A stretch of DNA of 64,000 nucleotides, from positions 434,001-498,000 of the forward strand of contig CAVVGK010000014.1 in assembly GCA_963747755.1 (NCBI GenBank). The letters are read 5' to 3'. Source of the DNA: DATFVA01 sp963747755 (GTDB lineage: Bacteria > Bacteroidota > Ignavibacteria > Ignavibacteriales > Ignavibacteriaceae). Below are positions 55,295 to 64,000 of the stretch, piece by piece. The notes under the pieces were generated by a model. That model made no database searches. It worked only from the letters and a program-made list of their open reading frames with translations, and was not told the origin of the DNA. Position 1 is the stretch's first letter; each line of letters starts with the position of its first letter. A program made the translations under genes and the position numbers.

Positions 55295-56638
55295 CTATTT
55301 CTTTTTATATGTAGCCATTATATAATGAGCAATCGAATCCGCCTCTATTGGCGTAAGCCCGGGATTGGGCATAGGTGGATAGCCTGGGTTCTTCTTTACA
55401 GGATTTCGGATAAAACCGATTAATTGATCAATATGACCTTCATACTTGGGAAGTGTTTCTTCATAAGGAGGGCCAACAACTTTATGGTCGAATGAATGGC
55501 AGGAAGAGCAGATGTTCTTAAATATTTGTTCTCCGGTCATCGCGGCCGTCTTAGTTCCCTCTCCCGTTAATTCAGCCATCATCTTTTCGAATTTAACATT
55601 CATTACTGCTGTCTGTACTTCAGTCGAGTTTTGAAGCGCCAGCTGATCCTTTATAATTAGCGCAAGCAGCGTGAAAAGAATCATATAAAAAACTGACCCG
55701 CTGTGCCTTAAATCTTTATTTTTGATCATTGAATACAGCAGATGGTAAGCAATAAACAGTAGAATCAGCGCTATCGTAACAAAAAAGAAGATTGATCCCG
55801 AGAGGGCGGATGAGGGAAACGCAAATACATCTGTAATAATGAAAACAGGCACGACTAATGTACCTGTAAAAGTAAATCTTACAGCTGTACTCCTTACAAA
55901 ATTGAAATAGGGTCCTGACTGTAAGTGTTTGCCGCCCTCCCAATAAAAGAAAGCAAAAAATATGGCAGCACCTGTGAATGCAACAGCCCACGAAATGAAA
56001 CTAAAAAGATGTGCCAGTACTTCCCACGAGAACATAAGGTAAATAATGTTGTATTTACCCCACATCGTAGGATAAGCAGCTACGGTAGCAGATGAGATAA
56101 ACAGCCATATGGCAAGGAAAATAAAGATGATCCCATAACGTCCTGCTTTGCCGCTGAGTCCGATATTTGCTTTACGGAATTTGGATATTTCCCTGGCAAT
56201 TCCTTCATCCTCCGGCTTAAATCCTTTAATAGCATCATAGATTTCCATAAAGGTCATGGAATACCGGTAAGTATATATAAGGATAAGCCCGATAGCCATA
56301 AAGAATATTGAAAAGATCAGATAAATACTGACATTCGAATTAGTACCCTGCAATAGCTGTGTATATATCAGCATTGCTGTGATAATAGGAACTATTCCAA
56401 TGATTAAACCTATGCTTTTATTAATTGTCAGTGTTTCAATAACATCCTTTGAAAATTTGAGGTAAATGTTATTGGACTCTCTAAATCCCTTTGCTTTATA
56501 ATAAAGTGATAATATTGTTGATCCGAATACCGCACTCAGAAATGGAATGAAAAGAAACAGGATCAATATCAGGAGGTAATGCAGTAACTGAATATGCTCC
56601 GCAGATTGGGGTATAACCAGTTTATCAAGAAAATCCAT
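55295..56638 (-). CDS. Multi-helix membrane protein with C-terminal monohaem cytochrome c
   Basis: The 447-residue protein has about nine or ten membrane helices in the first 330 residues. A cytochrome c domain at the end has haem motif CSSCH (377-381) and a likely axial Met423 in PPMPNPG. No known respiratory subunit has exactly this form to my knowledge; similar proteins near oxidase genes are usually annotated only as cytochrome c. It is the last gene of the cytochrome oxidase block, 24 bases beyond ctaB. It may bring electrons to the oxidase or act as an alternative terminal carrier. Confidence 0.8.
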   Translation of the reverse strand: MDFLDKLVIPQSAEHIQLLHYLLILILFLFIPFLSAVFGSTILSLYYKAKGFRESNNIYLKFSKDVIETLTINKSIGLIIGIVPIITAMLIYTQLLQGTNSNVSIYLIFSIFFMAIGLILIYTYRYSMTFMEIYDAIKGFKPEDEGIAREISKFRKANIGLSGKAGRYGIIFIFLAIWLFISSATVAAYPTMWGKYNIIYLMFSWEVLAHLFSFISWAVAFTGAAIFFAFFYWEGGKHLQSGPYFNFVRSTAVRFTFTGTLVVPVFIITDVFAFPSSALSGSIFFFVTIALILLFIAYHLLYSMIKNKDLRHSGSVFYMILFTLLALIIKDQLALQNSTEVQTAVMNVKFEKMMAELTGEGTKTAAMTGEQIFKNICSSCHSFDHKVVGPPYEETLPKYEGHIDQLIGFIRNPVKKNPGYPPMPNPGLTPIEADSIAHYIMATYKKK

Positions 56639-56662
56639 TTATATTTCTCACATTATTATATG

Positions 56663-57541
56663 TTAAAAAAATATTACAAGTTTATCGAGAGAAAGCAGTA
56701 CAACTACCAGGATTGCAAAAATGTTTATTTCTCTGAAAGCAGTTGTAAAATAGACTCTCTCTTTCGTATATCTTACAAGCTTGAATGAGTTCCACACAAG
56801 CCACGCACCGGCAAGGAATAATCCGTAGCCTATGAACGGCGATTGAAGCTTTCCAAAAAATGGTATCATCAGGCAGGTAACTACAGTTGCCGCAATCCAT
56901 GTGAATGTTATCCTGGCCAGTTGATCAGGATTAAATATCTGGGTCAAAGTAGGGAATCCTGCTTTCTGGTAATCTTTATCAAGTACCAGCAGCAGCAGCC
57001 AGAAATGAGGTATCTGCCAGATAAAAAAGAACGATGCAATAATCCACATTTGCGGGTTTGAAATGCTTCCGCCCCCTGCTACCCAGCCCACGGCCGGGGG
57101 TATTGCTCCAACCAGTGATCCGGGAATAATTGCCAATGGGTTTACTTTTTTCAGCGGAGTATAAATACCATTGTACCATAAAAGGTTTAACAGTCCTAAA
57201 CCCAAAGCCAGGAAACCGGAACCATAATAAAGCATAAATGATCCGGCAGTTAAAAGCACCAGAGCTGTTTTTAAGGCATTGCCAGGTGAGACCCTTCCTG
57301 AAGGTATCGGCCTGTTTTTTGTCCTGCTCATTAGAGCATCCGTATTTCTTTCCTGGAAGTGATTTATAACCGCTGATCCGCAGGCGAGAAAAAGTATTCC
57401 GAGAGTAGGCAGTATTGCAGCGGTATTTAGTTCACCAGCTGCGGAAATAAATCCGAACAACATAGTAATAGTAACAAAAATCGTTATCCTGATTTTGGTT
57501 AGCTCTGATAATATGTTAAGTTTTTCTTTCAAGTATATCAC
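56663..57541 (-). CDS. ctaB: Protohaem IX farnesyltransferase
   Basis: CtaB/CyoE adds a farnesyl group to haem B to make haem O for cytochrome oxidase. About 292 residues with seven to nine helices carry the UbiA-type motifs NHFQERNTDALMSRTKNRP and a second Asp-rich loop VLDKDYQKAGFPTL. The GTG at 57541 overlaps the ctaC stop as GTGA, with AAAGG upstream; a longer ATG form to 57637 would overlap ctaC by 100 bases and was rejected. Confidence 0.92.
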   Translation of the reverse strand: MIYLKEKLNILSELTKIRITIFVTITMLFGFISAAGELNTAAILPTLGILFLACGSAVINHFQERNTDALMSRTKNRPIPSGRVSPGNALKTALVLLTAGSFMLYYGSGFLALGLGLLNLLWYNGIYTPLKKVNPLAIIPGSLVGAIPPAVGWVAGGGSISNPQMWIIASFFFIWQIPHFWLLLLVLDKDYQKAGFPTLTQIFNPDQLARITFTWIAATVVTCLMIPFFGKLQSPFIGYGLFLAGAWLVWNSFKLVRYTKERVYFTTAFREINIFAILVVVLLSLDKLVIFF

Positions 57542-58221
57542 ATCGCCTTTGTCGTATCTGTGCTGGAAGAGGATCCGCCGGGTGAAGCAGCCGGTGCTGA
57601 TTTTAATGAATCCTGCATTGCCTGGTTGTTGAGCCACATATTAAATGAATCCTGGGGCATTACGATCACCTTACTGAGCATATGAGAATGGTTCAATCCG
57701 CAGTATTCGGCGCAAAATAGATCGTACGTTCCTACCTTATCGGCTATAAACCAAGCTGAGTTATTCCTATTAGGAATAACATCTTTTTTAACCCGGAAAG
57801 CAGGAACAAAGAAAGAATGATTCACATCCCTTGAATGAAGCAGAACTTTTACGGGTTTGTTAACAGGGACAAACAGAGTATCCGCCGAAACACCATTTTC
57901 ATATTTGAACGTCCATTTCCACATCTGTGCTGTTACATCAACATTCATCGCATCATCCGGTGCGTCTGCCATTTGTTTATATCCGGCCCATCCCATCCAG
58001 AACATTATCAGAACCAATATAGTCGGTATCACCGTCCAGGTTACTTCCAGAGGAATATTACCGTGTATGTTCTTTGCCCTTGGGTTCCTTTTCCTGCTGT
58101 ACCTGATCACAAAGTAAATCATACTCACAGTAATCACAACAAGAAAGAATACCGATACCGCTACGATGAAGAAGAAAGTGGTATCTGTTGAGTTTACAAA
58201 ATTTGAAGCTCCGGAAAACAT
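57538..58221 (-). CDS. ctaC: Cytochrome c oxidase subunit II
   Basis: The 227-residue subunit has two N-terminal helices and the CuA site: His135, then CAEYCGLNHSHM with Cys170, Glu172, Cys174, His178 and Met181. It lacks the C-terminal cytochrome c domain found in caa3-type subunit II, ending in a Ser/Thr-rich tail. Separate cytochromes in the cluster therefore have to deliver electrons. It is coupled to ctaB. Confidence 0.95.
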   Translation of the reverse strand: MFSGASNFVNSTDTTFFFIVAVSVFFLVVITVSMIYFVIRYSRKRNPRAKNIHGNIPLEVTWTVIPTILVLIMFWMGWAGYKQMADAPDDAMNVDVTAQMWKWTFKYENGVSADTLFVPVNKPVKVLLHSRDVNHSFFVPAFRVKKDVIPNRNNSAWFIADKVGTYDLFCAEYCGLNHSHMLSKVIVMPQDSFNMWLNNQAMQDSLKSAPAASPGGSSSSTDTTKAM

Positions 58222-58228
58222 ATATTTA

Positions 58229-58534
58229 TCACCTTACATAAAAGGAATAATCAGCAAATAACAGGACGAATGAAATAATTATAAAAAATAATGCTATGCC
58301 TATAAAAACTCTGAATGCTTTCTGCTCAACCCTGAGATGCATAAAGATCGTCAGAACCAGGTACGACTTTACACTTGCTATTACAAGCGCCGTAGTGACT
58401 GTTAGCTGACCGAAATTTATTCCGGCTACTGTAACTGTTAGTCCGGTGAGAATCATAAGGGCAAGCCAGACTAATATATATATACCATAATTTGTTACAT
58501 GTTTATCATGCTGATGTTCTGCATGTTTTTCCAT
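58229..58534 (-). CDS. ctaF: Cytochrome c oxidase subunit IV (bacterial)
   Basis: The 101-residue protein has three helices. Its start is His-rich (HAEHQHDKHVT), and a conserved LTIFMHLRVE matches bacterial subunit IV. Role is structural, in assembly of the oxidase. It lies between ctaE and ctaC. Confidence 0.88.
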   Translation of the reverse strand: MEKHAEHQHDKHVTNYGIYILVWLALMILTGLTVTVAGINFGQLTVTTALVIASVKSYLVLTIFMHLRVEQKAFRVFIGIALFFIIISFVLLFADYSFYVR

Positions 58535-58545
58535 CCGTTAAAACC

Positions 58546-59169
58546 TCAGGTAATAAGATAAAATAATGGGAAAAGAAATATCCAGATGATATCTACAAGG
58601 TGCCAATATAAGCCGGCAGCCTCCAGTTTCACATAATTGTCGGGAGTAATTACACCCTTCGCTGTAAACCTCGTCATTGTACCGATCACTATCGCGCCGA
58701 TAACAACGTGTAACCCGTGCAGACCTGTCATTGTATAATATAAGCCGTAGAACAATACCTGTCCCTGCCCTTTTGATAAAAGCACTTCACCTCCGGGATA
58801 AAGGCCTATGTTAATGTGATGCATCCATTCAAAATATTTGTTAATCATAAACCCGGCAGCAAAAAGAATTGTCATCAATTGAAAGAAAATAGAAAGTTTT
58901 ATGTTTCTCTTCTGAATTGCTGCAATCGAAAGTGCCATTGTTAAACTGCTTGTTAATAGGATCGCTGTATTAAAAGTTCCTATCAAAGTATTAAGCTCTT
59001 TAGCCGCTATATGGAAATCCTGTTGATGAGTAAAGCGGTAAACAGAATACAGGAAGAACAAGCCTCCGAATAACAGAAGTTCTGTGAACAGGAATAGCCA
59101 CATCCCCATCCGGGTACCGATATCATCTCTGTGAACGTGAGTTACAGCGGATTGTTCTAATTCACTCAC
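58546..59169 (-). CDS. ctaE: Cytochrome c oxidase subunit III
   Basis: The 207-residue subunit has five helices. It has the short form of CtaE, with MGMWLFLFTELLLFGGLF and the closing LHVVIGAIVIGTM and YWHLVDIIWIFLFP. It stabilises the oxidase core. The ATG overlaps the ctaD stop as ATGA. Confidence 0.94.
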   Translation of the reverse strand: MSELEQSAVTHVHRDDIGTRMGMWLFLFTELLLFGGLFFLYSVYRFTHQQDFHIAAKELNTLIGTFNTAILLTSSLTMALSIAAIQKRNIKLSIFFQLMTILFAAGFMINKYFEWMHHINIGLYPGGEVLLSKGQGQVLFYGLYYTMTGLHGLHVVIGAIVIGTMTRFTAKGVITPDNYVKLEAAGLYWHLVDIIWIFLFPLFYLIT

Positions 59170-60824
59170 TTTACCTCCTCTTCTACTACCGGTTCATCAT
59201 TTTCTTTATATTCGTAAGGACCGTCAGTGATTATCGGAATTTCTTCAAAGTTTTCATGCGTTGGAGGAGTTTCTACCTTCCATTCAAGAGTCTCTCCGCC
59301 CCATATATTCTGAGCTGTTACCTCAGGACCGCTCTTCAGACTTTTAATAAGATTTGTGAACATAATTATTAGTCCGGTTATCAATATCCATGAACCTATA
59401 GTAGAGATTACATGATAGGGCTGATACTGTGGAAGGTAATCATAATATCTCCTCGGCATTCCGAGCCAACCCATAATAAACATCGGAAAGTATAGTGTGT
59501 TAAAACCGACAAAGATTATCCAGAAAGCTGCTTTTGCTGTTTTCGTATTATACATCCGGCCGAACATTTTCGGAAGCCAGTAGTGAAGCGCGGCAAAAAT
59601 ACCAAAACCTGTACCGCCGAACATTACATAATGAAAATGTCCGACAATGAAAGATGTATCCGTGATCTGTATATCAACCGACAGGGCACCCTGGATGACA
59701 CCGGTGAGTCCGCCTATCGAGAAAAGAAATATAAATGCCAGGGCATAAAGCATAGGTGGCTCAAGTTCAATGGATCCTTTATATAGTGTAGCAGTCCAGT
59801 TGAATACTTTTATAGCACTCGGTATGGCTACAAGGAAAGTCAGTAATGAGAATACGAACTGACCAGTATCACTCATTCCTACGGCAAACATATGATGGGC
59901 CCACACGAGCGAACCGAAGAGCGCAATACCGATGCTCGAGAACGCTATAAATTTGTAGCCGAAAATTGTACGGTGTGCGAAGACAGGTATAATTTCAGAG
60001 ATAACGCCCATAGCAGGAACAATCATAATATATACTGCCGGGTGGGAATAAATCCAGAATAAATGCTGAAACAAAATCGGGTCACCGCCAAGCGCGGGAT
60101 CAAAAAGACCAACGCCGAATACTCTTTCAACAATAACAAGAAGCAGAGTTATACCGATGATCGGTGTTGCAAGTATCTGTATCCAGGCTGTAGCGTACAA
60201 ACTCCAGGTAAACAGAGGCATCTTGAACCAGCCCATTCCGGGTGCTCTCAGCCTGTGAATCGTAGTAACAAAATTTAATCCGGTCAGGATTGATGAGAAC
60301 CCGAGTATGAACGCAGCAGACATCGTAAAGATAACATTCGTTCCTGTTCTTACACTGTAGGGAATGTAGAATGTCCAGCCGGTATCAGCAGGTCCGCCGG
60401 GCAGAAGAATTGATAACAGGACAAGTAATCCACCGGTAATATACATATACCACGACAGCAGGTTAAGCCTGGGAAAGGCCACATCTTTCGCCCCGATCAT
60501 GATCGGGAGGAAAAAGTTTCCGAATACCGCAGGAAGACCGGGAATCACGAAAAGGAAAATCATTATTACGCCATGCAGCGTAAAAAATTCATTGTATGTC
60601 TGAGCATCTACTATCGTTCGTCCGGGTGTGAGTAGTTCCAGCCTTATCAAAAAGCCGAAAGTTACCCCGACTGCAAAGAATGACAGCAAAGCAATCAGGT
60701 AGAGTACACCGATTCTCTTATGGTCAGTTGACAGTATCCAGGCTTTTATTCCCTGGTGTTTACCTGTATTCACCAGGTAGCTCGGATGGCCGTCCTGATT
60801 TATAGCAGCAGCATCACTCGCCAT
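59166..60824 (-). CDS. ctaD: Cytochrome c oxidase subunit I, A2-type
   Basis: The 552-residue subunit has the haem and copper ligands: His84, His261 and Tyr265 (HPAVY), His310-His311 for CuB, and His396/His398 for the haems. The helix VI segment reads YSHPAVY, with no Glu in the proton channel; Tyr-Ser replaces it. That is the A2 type, as in Rhodothermus marinus caa3. It lies next to alternative complex III genes, as in that organism. Confidence 0.96.
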   Translation of the reverse strand: MASDAAAINQDGHPSYLVNTGKHQGIKAWILSTDHKRIGVLYLIALLSFFAVGVTFGFLIRLELLTPGRTIVDAQTYNEFFTLHGVIMIFLFVIPGLPAVFGNFFLPIMIGAKDVAFPRLNLLSWYMYITGGLLVLLSILLPGGPADTGWTFYIPYSVRTGTNVIFTMSAAFILGFSSILTGLNFVTTIHRLRAPGMGWFKMPLFTWSLYATAWIQILATPIIGITLLLVIVERVFGVGLFDPALGGDPILFQHLFWIYSHPAVYIMIVPAMGVISEIIPVFAHRTIFGYKFIAFSSIGIALFGSLVWAHHMFAVGMSDTGQFVFSLLTFLVAIPSAIKVFNWTATLYKGSIELEPPMLYALAFIFLFSIGGLTGVIQGALSVDIQITDTSFIVGHFHYVMFGGTGFGIFAALHYWLPKMFGRMYNTKTAKAAFWIIFVGFNTLYFPMFIMGWLGMPRRYYDYLPQYQPYHVISTIGSWILITGLIIMFTNLIKSLKSGPEVTAQNIWGGETLEWKVETPPTHENFEEIPIITDGPYEYKENDEPVVEEEVK

Positions 60825-60829
60825 AATTT

Positions 60830-61627
60830 CTACCTCTTATTTCTCTTATCTTTCTTGGGTTTTACTTTTATTATCACCACAAATACAATTACTCCGAGGA
60901 GTATCCCTGCACCAAAAATTCTGAGTATATTAAAAACATAAGTCTTCCCCTGTGGATCATAGCTGAAACAGTACTGAAGAACTCTTCCGATTACGGGAGT
61001 CTGCTTACCCTGGGCAGCTTCAAGTACCGCCATCTTAAAATCGAATGGGAGAATGCCAAACCCTCTGGTTTGTGAATATCCGGGATAGAGGTACCTGCAA
61101 ACTTCTCCCGCCGGGGAAATAAATATTAATGCTCCTGCATGAATGAAGTTCCTTCCTGTCCTCTTGAACGTGAACCCGGCTGCCCTCGTAAGTTCATCAA
61201 TGCTCAGGCTGTCTCCGGTAAGAAATCTCCATGCTGTATCCGGAAATGGTTTACTGTCGATTAAACTGAGGAACGTCTTTTTCTTCTTTAGGGCAATCTG
61301 TGGAGTCTCAGTCTCATCCATGCTAATCGAAAGTATCTGGTAATCTACCCCGGGTTTCAGATCAGAGATGTTCGCTGCATTAGCGACCTCAGTCATTAAA
61401 GGACTGCATATACCGGGACATTCATAGTAGACAAAATCTATAATTGTCGGTTTATTAATAATGTCCTTCAGCATAACTGTTTTTCCATCTGAATCGTAAA
61501 ACTTGAGATTCAGAGGTAGTTTAGCGCCCAGGTGCTCTTCTATATCAGCATCATTTTGTGAAGCTGACAGCTGCACCGACCCCATCACTATTAACAATAA
61601 ATAAATATAAATTGATTTCATTTTCAC
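60830..61627 (-). CDS. SCO1/SenC-family copper chaperone
   Basis: SCO proteins deliver copper to the CuA site. The 265-residue product has a signal peptide, Cys70 and Cys74 in CPGIC, and His163 in FIHAG for copper. A C-terminal helix (about 240-258) and Lys-rich end anchor it, a feature of this group. It is between the cytochrome c and ctaD genes, five bases from ctaD. Confidence 0.93.
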   Translation of the reverse strand: MKMKSIYIYLLLIVMGSVQLSASQNDADIEEHLGAKLPLNLKFYDSDGKTVMLKDIINKPTIIDFVYYECPGICSPLMTEVANAANISDLKPGVDYQILSISMDETETPQIALKKKKTFLSLIDSKPFPDTAWRFLTGDSLSIDELTRAAGFTFKRTGRNFIHAGALIFISPAGEVCRYLYPGYSQTRGFGILPFDFKMAVLEAAQGKQTPVIGRVLQYCFSYDPQGKTYVFNILRIFGAGILLGVIVFVVIIKVKPKKDKRNKR

Positions 61628-61638
61628 ACAGCCTACCT

Positions 61639-62571
61639 TCAGGAAATAACACCTTTCAAATAATTAAATAACTGATTCCATTCAGAATCAGAAAGATTAA
61701 ATACTCTGCCGGTAAAACCATCCTGGTTCACATTATTCACAATTATATTGATAAATTCCTGTTCATTATTTTTCCATGATCCTGAATTCAACAGAATCGT
61801 CAGCGCCCTGTCCTTGTTACTGGTTATCTGCTTGAAAAGACTGGAAGCGTCACTATTGTCTCTTTCAATCTTGTCGGTAATATTTTTAATCTTATCAATC
61901 TTTTTTTGATTTTCTTCAATTATAAGTTTCTCGGCATCCGCAACAGGGACTTGTGCAGGAATAAATCTCTTTTCAGAAAGATTGTAGAGCTGATCCAGCA
62001 TCGTCAGGTCATCTTTTGTAGGTGGCGGAGGATCAGGAACAAAAGTCGTCCTTATATAATGTGCAAGCGCAAATTTTTCTGTTGGTGTAAACTGTTCGTA
62101 TGCAACCATTGCACTTCCCTTTATGCCCTCCTGCAGTGTCTGGTAGATGCTTGTAAGCTTAGGACCGTTCACCCAGCCTTCCTTGCTTGTAAAATTTCTT
62201 GGGGAAGGATTTAATCCTGTTGAAGCAGGACCATCACCTTTTCCGTCTGCCCCGTGGCAGGATACACAGGTAGTCTGGAAAATTTTCTTTCCTGTTTCAA
62301 CCAGAGAATCTGTTGGCTGAGACAATTTATTTACATCAGCAGCGGGAACCATTCGCGATTCCTGGATCGTTAATACTTCAGGAGTATTTGAGGTATCAGG
62401 AACAGCAACAGGTACCTCCTGCCTTCCAATAAAATTCATCTGGCTTACATAATATAATCCGATTCCAAGCCCGATCAACAGAAGATATGGATACACCAGT
62501 CCGAATATTTTACCGGGATCTTTTCTGATCTCTTCTCTTTTTTCTTTTATAAAATTTTCCAGGTTGCTCAT
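61639..62571 (-). CDS. Membrane-anchored monohaem cytochrome c
   Basis: The 310-residue protein has one N-terminal helix (about residues 24-42) and one haem motif CVSCHG (102-106), with a likely Met ligand in the SAMVAYEQF segment. A helical C-terminal region of about 100 residues without haem has no function I can assign. It lies between actF and SCO, so it is well placed to carry electrons from alternative complex III to the oxidase. Confidence 0.88.
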   Translation of the reverse strand: MSNLENFIKEKREEIRKDPGKIFGLVYPYLLLIGLGIGLYYVSQMNFIGRQEVPVAVPDTSNTPEVLTIQESRMVPAADVNKLSQPTDSLVETGKKIFQTTCVSCHGADGKGDGPASTGLNPSPRNFTSKEGWVNGPKLTSIYQTLQEGIKGSAMVAYEQFTPTEKFALAHYIRTTFVPDPPPPTKDDLTMLDQLYNLSEKRFIPAQVPVADAEKLIIEENQKKIDKIKNITDKIERDNSDASSLFKQITSNKDRALTILLNSGSWKNNEQEFINIIVNNVNQDGFTGRVFNLSDSEWNQLFNYLKGVIS

Positions 62572-62597
62572 TTTATTATGTTCCTAAATTTCATCTA

Positions 62598-63788
62598 TTA
62601 GAGACTGTAATCCAGACCTCTCTGCAGTTTGGGGTCATTTACAGGTACAAGATTATATTTTTTCGACATCATTCTGAAAATTATCATAACAAATCCGACA
62701 ACTGCTAAGGGAAATACAAGATCCATCCAGCTGAAGAAATATGCTCTTCCTGCCTGAACCATGCCTGGCATAATAACCCAGTAAAGATCAAAATAGTGTG
62801 CTGCTAAAATCCAGATTGCCACGAACTTCAGTCTTTTTGGGTTCGTCTTTGCAGGGAATGACAGCAGTGCAAAGAATGGGACTACAAAATGAACAATAAT
62901 CAAAGCTATAGATGCATAAATCCAGCCACCTTCCCAGCGGTGAAAGAACCAGGTTGTTTCTTCAGGAAGATCTGCATACCATATAAGCATATATTGTGAG
63001 AAGGCTATGTATCCCCAGAAAGCAGTGAAGGCAAACATCATTGTGCCAAGACTGTAGTAGTGGTCGTCCTTTAATCCAGGTACCAGGTATCCGTTCTCTC
63101 TTAATAACACTACAGCAAGAGTAAGCAAAGCAAGTGCACACCATACAGTACCAGAGAAGTAATAGACTCCGAAGATCGTCGAGTACCAGTGGGGCTCAAG
63201 ACTCATCATCCAGTCAACGCCTGTCATCGTTATCGTGATAGCAAAAACAAATATGAATCCTGTCGAAAGTTTGATGTTCGTTCTCGTAAGTGCCTGGTCA
63301 CCTGTTTCATCCTGCTTCCTTGATCTCTGTGTAATCAGGAAATAGAATAATGTCCAGATCAGGAATATTACTACATTACGAACCAGGAAGAAAGGAATGT
63401 TAAGGTAAGCTTCTTTCGACTTTAACACCGCATCACTTTCTACCACAGCTGTATGTGTCCAGTGAAATACATCATGCAGCGTGAAGAACAAAGGAATACT
63501 TATAATAACAATATAAGGTATCACACCCGCAAAGAATTCGCTTATCCTTCTGAACGGAGTACTCCATACAGCTCCCGCAAGATATTCAAGTGAAACCAGA
63601 AATAATGAACCAACTCCAATACTTATCAGAAACATAAAGGATGTAAGGTAGCTGTAAGATGCCCGCTGCGGATCAATGATATATGCTAGAATTCCCAGAA
63701 CCAGGCCTACACCGAGCAGGGTAAATCCGATGGTTAAAAATTTTTGCGGTAAAGTCCGCTTTATATATCCGGAATCATTTTTGGACAT
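62598..63788 (-). CDS. actF: Alternative complex III membrane subunit F
   Basis: About 396 residues with ten helices form an NrfD/PsrC-like membrane subunit of quinol:cytochrome c oxidoreductase. Segments GVDWMMSLEPHWYSTIFGVYYFSG and HYFDLYWVIMPG are typical of ActF. The ATG at 63788 overlaps actE by 14 bases and follows GGAG; the upstream start at 63836 lies within actE. It should help bind quinol. Confidence 0.93.
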   Translation of the reverse strand: MSKNDSGYIKRTLPQKFLTIGFTLLGVGLVLGILAYIIDPQRASYSYLTSFMFLISIGVGSLFLVSLEYLAGAVWSTPFRRISEFFAGVIPYIVIISIPLFFTLHDVFHWTHTAVVESDAVLKSKEAYLNIPFFLVRNVVIFLIWTLFYFLITQRSRKQDETGDQALTRTNIKLSTGFIFVFAITITMTGVDWMMSLEPHWYSTIFGVYYFSGTVWCALALLTLAVVLLRENGYLVPGLKDDHYYSLGTMMFAFTAFWGYIAFSQYMLIWYADLPEETTWFFHRWEGGWIYASIALIIVHFVVPFFALLSFPAKTNPKRLKFVAIWILAAHYFDLYWVIMPGMVQAGRAYFFSWMDLVFPLAVVGFVMIIFRMMSKKYNLVPVNDPKLQRGLDYSL

Positions 63789-64000
63789 TGCTGGAAGACT
63801 CCTTTTTAATTTCCTGGATATCAGCGTTGCTTGCATTCTTTGCTCGCTGAAGAACTCTTATATAGTTCACAATAGACCATCTTTCCTCACGTGAAATCTG
63901 TGCTGCATAAGAAGGCATTGCATTCTGCCCGTTCGTCATTATATGATAGATCCTTCCGTCCGGAAAATTGATGGCCCTCTCCGTATGAAGTGAAGGAGGA
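63775..64000 (-). CDS. actE: Alternative complex III monohaem cytochrome c subunit E, 5' end beyond window
   Basis: The last 74 or so residues are visible, ending at TGA 63775-63777. PPSLHTERA, DGRIYHIMTNGQNAMPSYAAQ and REERWSIVNYIRVLQRA match the end of ActE-type cytochromes; MPSY holds the axial Met. The haem motif lies outside the window. It overlaps actF, so actABCD probably lie to the right. Confidence 0.88.
   Translation of the reverse strand, partial: PPSLHTERAINFPDGRIYHIMTNGQNAMPSYAAQISREERWSIVNYIRVLQRAKNASNADIQEIKKESSSNVQK

Overview
The window reads as chromosomal DNA from the Bacteroidota/Chlorobi side of the tree, most likely the Ignavibacteria (Ignavibacterium/Melioribacter type). 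Three secreted proteins end in type IX secretion sorting domains opening with the 'QNYPxPFNP' signature that is very common in that class. The respiratory cluster pairs alternative complex III with an A2-type (YSHP) cytochrome oxidase, as in Rhodothermus and relatives. Shine-Dalgarno sites are present but starts are often TTG or GTG, and several neighbouring genes overlap by ATGA or GTGA. Base composition looks even throughout. I see no insertion sequence, prophage, CRISPR array or rRNA. This is mostly housekeeping chromosome.

Layout. 1-7.8 kb (minus): a truncated lytic transglycosylase, an acyl-CoA carboxylase beta subunit, a degenerate ABC ATPase/permease pair, a DinB-like protein, a pentapeptide-repeat protein, a small secreted protein, an MBL-fold hydrolase, and chorismate synthase broken by a one-base frameshift. 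7.8-16.2 kb (minus): an HtrA protease behind a clear terminator, then a run of a giant outer-membrane protein, a Nudix hydrolase, a PfkB kinase, mtnA and recO. 16.3-25.4 kb: a MacAB-TolC-like export operon (tolC, adaptor, ATPase, two FtsX/MacB permeases) plus a third permease alone on the plus strand, with a phosphoesterase and a lipid-kinase-like gene between. 25.6-34.4 kb (minus): cca, an AI-2E-family permease, a membrane HExxH protease-like protein, murA, and a Ser/Thr kinase with a beta-propeller ectodomain translationally coupled to a PP2C phosphatase.

34.4-41.9 kb is looser: a small unknown gene, tRNA-Leu(UAG), a PEMT/ICMT-like methyltransferase, two T9SS-exported proteins flanking a TrmB-like regulator with a palindrome just upstream, and a 600-base gap holding an 11-bp tandem repeat. 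41.9-49.4 kb (plus): tig-clpP with a terminator, a LACTB-like serine hydrolase, a VWA/MoxR-AAA pair and a glycosyltransferase. 49.5-55.1 kb (minus): glycogen phosphorylase and a large T9SS protein. 55.3-64.0 kb (minus): actE-actF, a cytochrome c, SCO, ctaD-E-F-C-B and a multi-helix membrane cytochrome c. This last block forms a continuous quinol-to-oxygen electron path.

No single locus is plainly a new defence or mobile system. The best candidates for under-described biology are: the kinase with a YCF48/BNR propeller sensor and its phosphatase; the ABC pair whose ATPase has lost its signature motif, catalytic Glu and switch His; the multi-helix HExxH protein; the TrmB regulator with its palindrome; the PfkB-mtnA pair; and the multi-helix cytochrome ending the oxidase operon.
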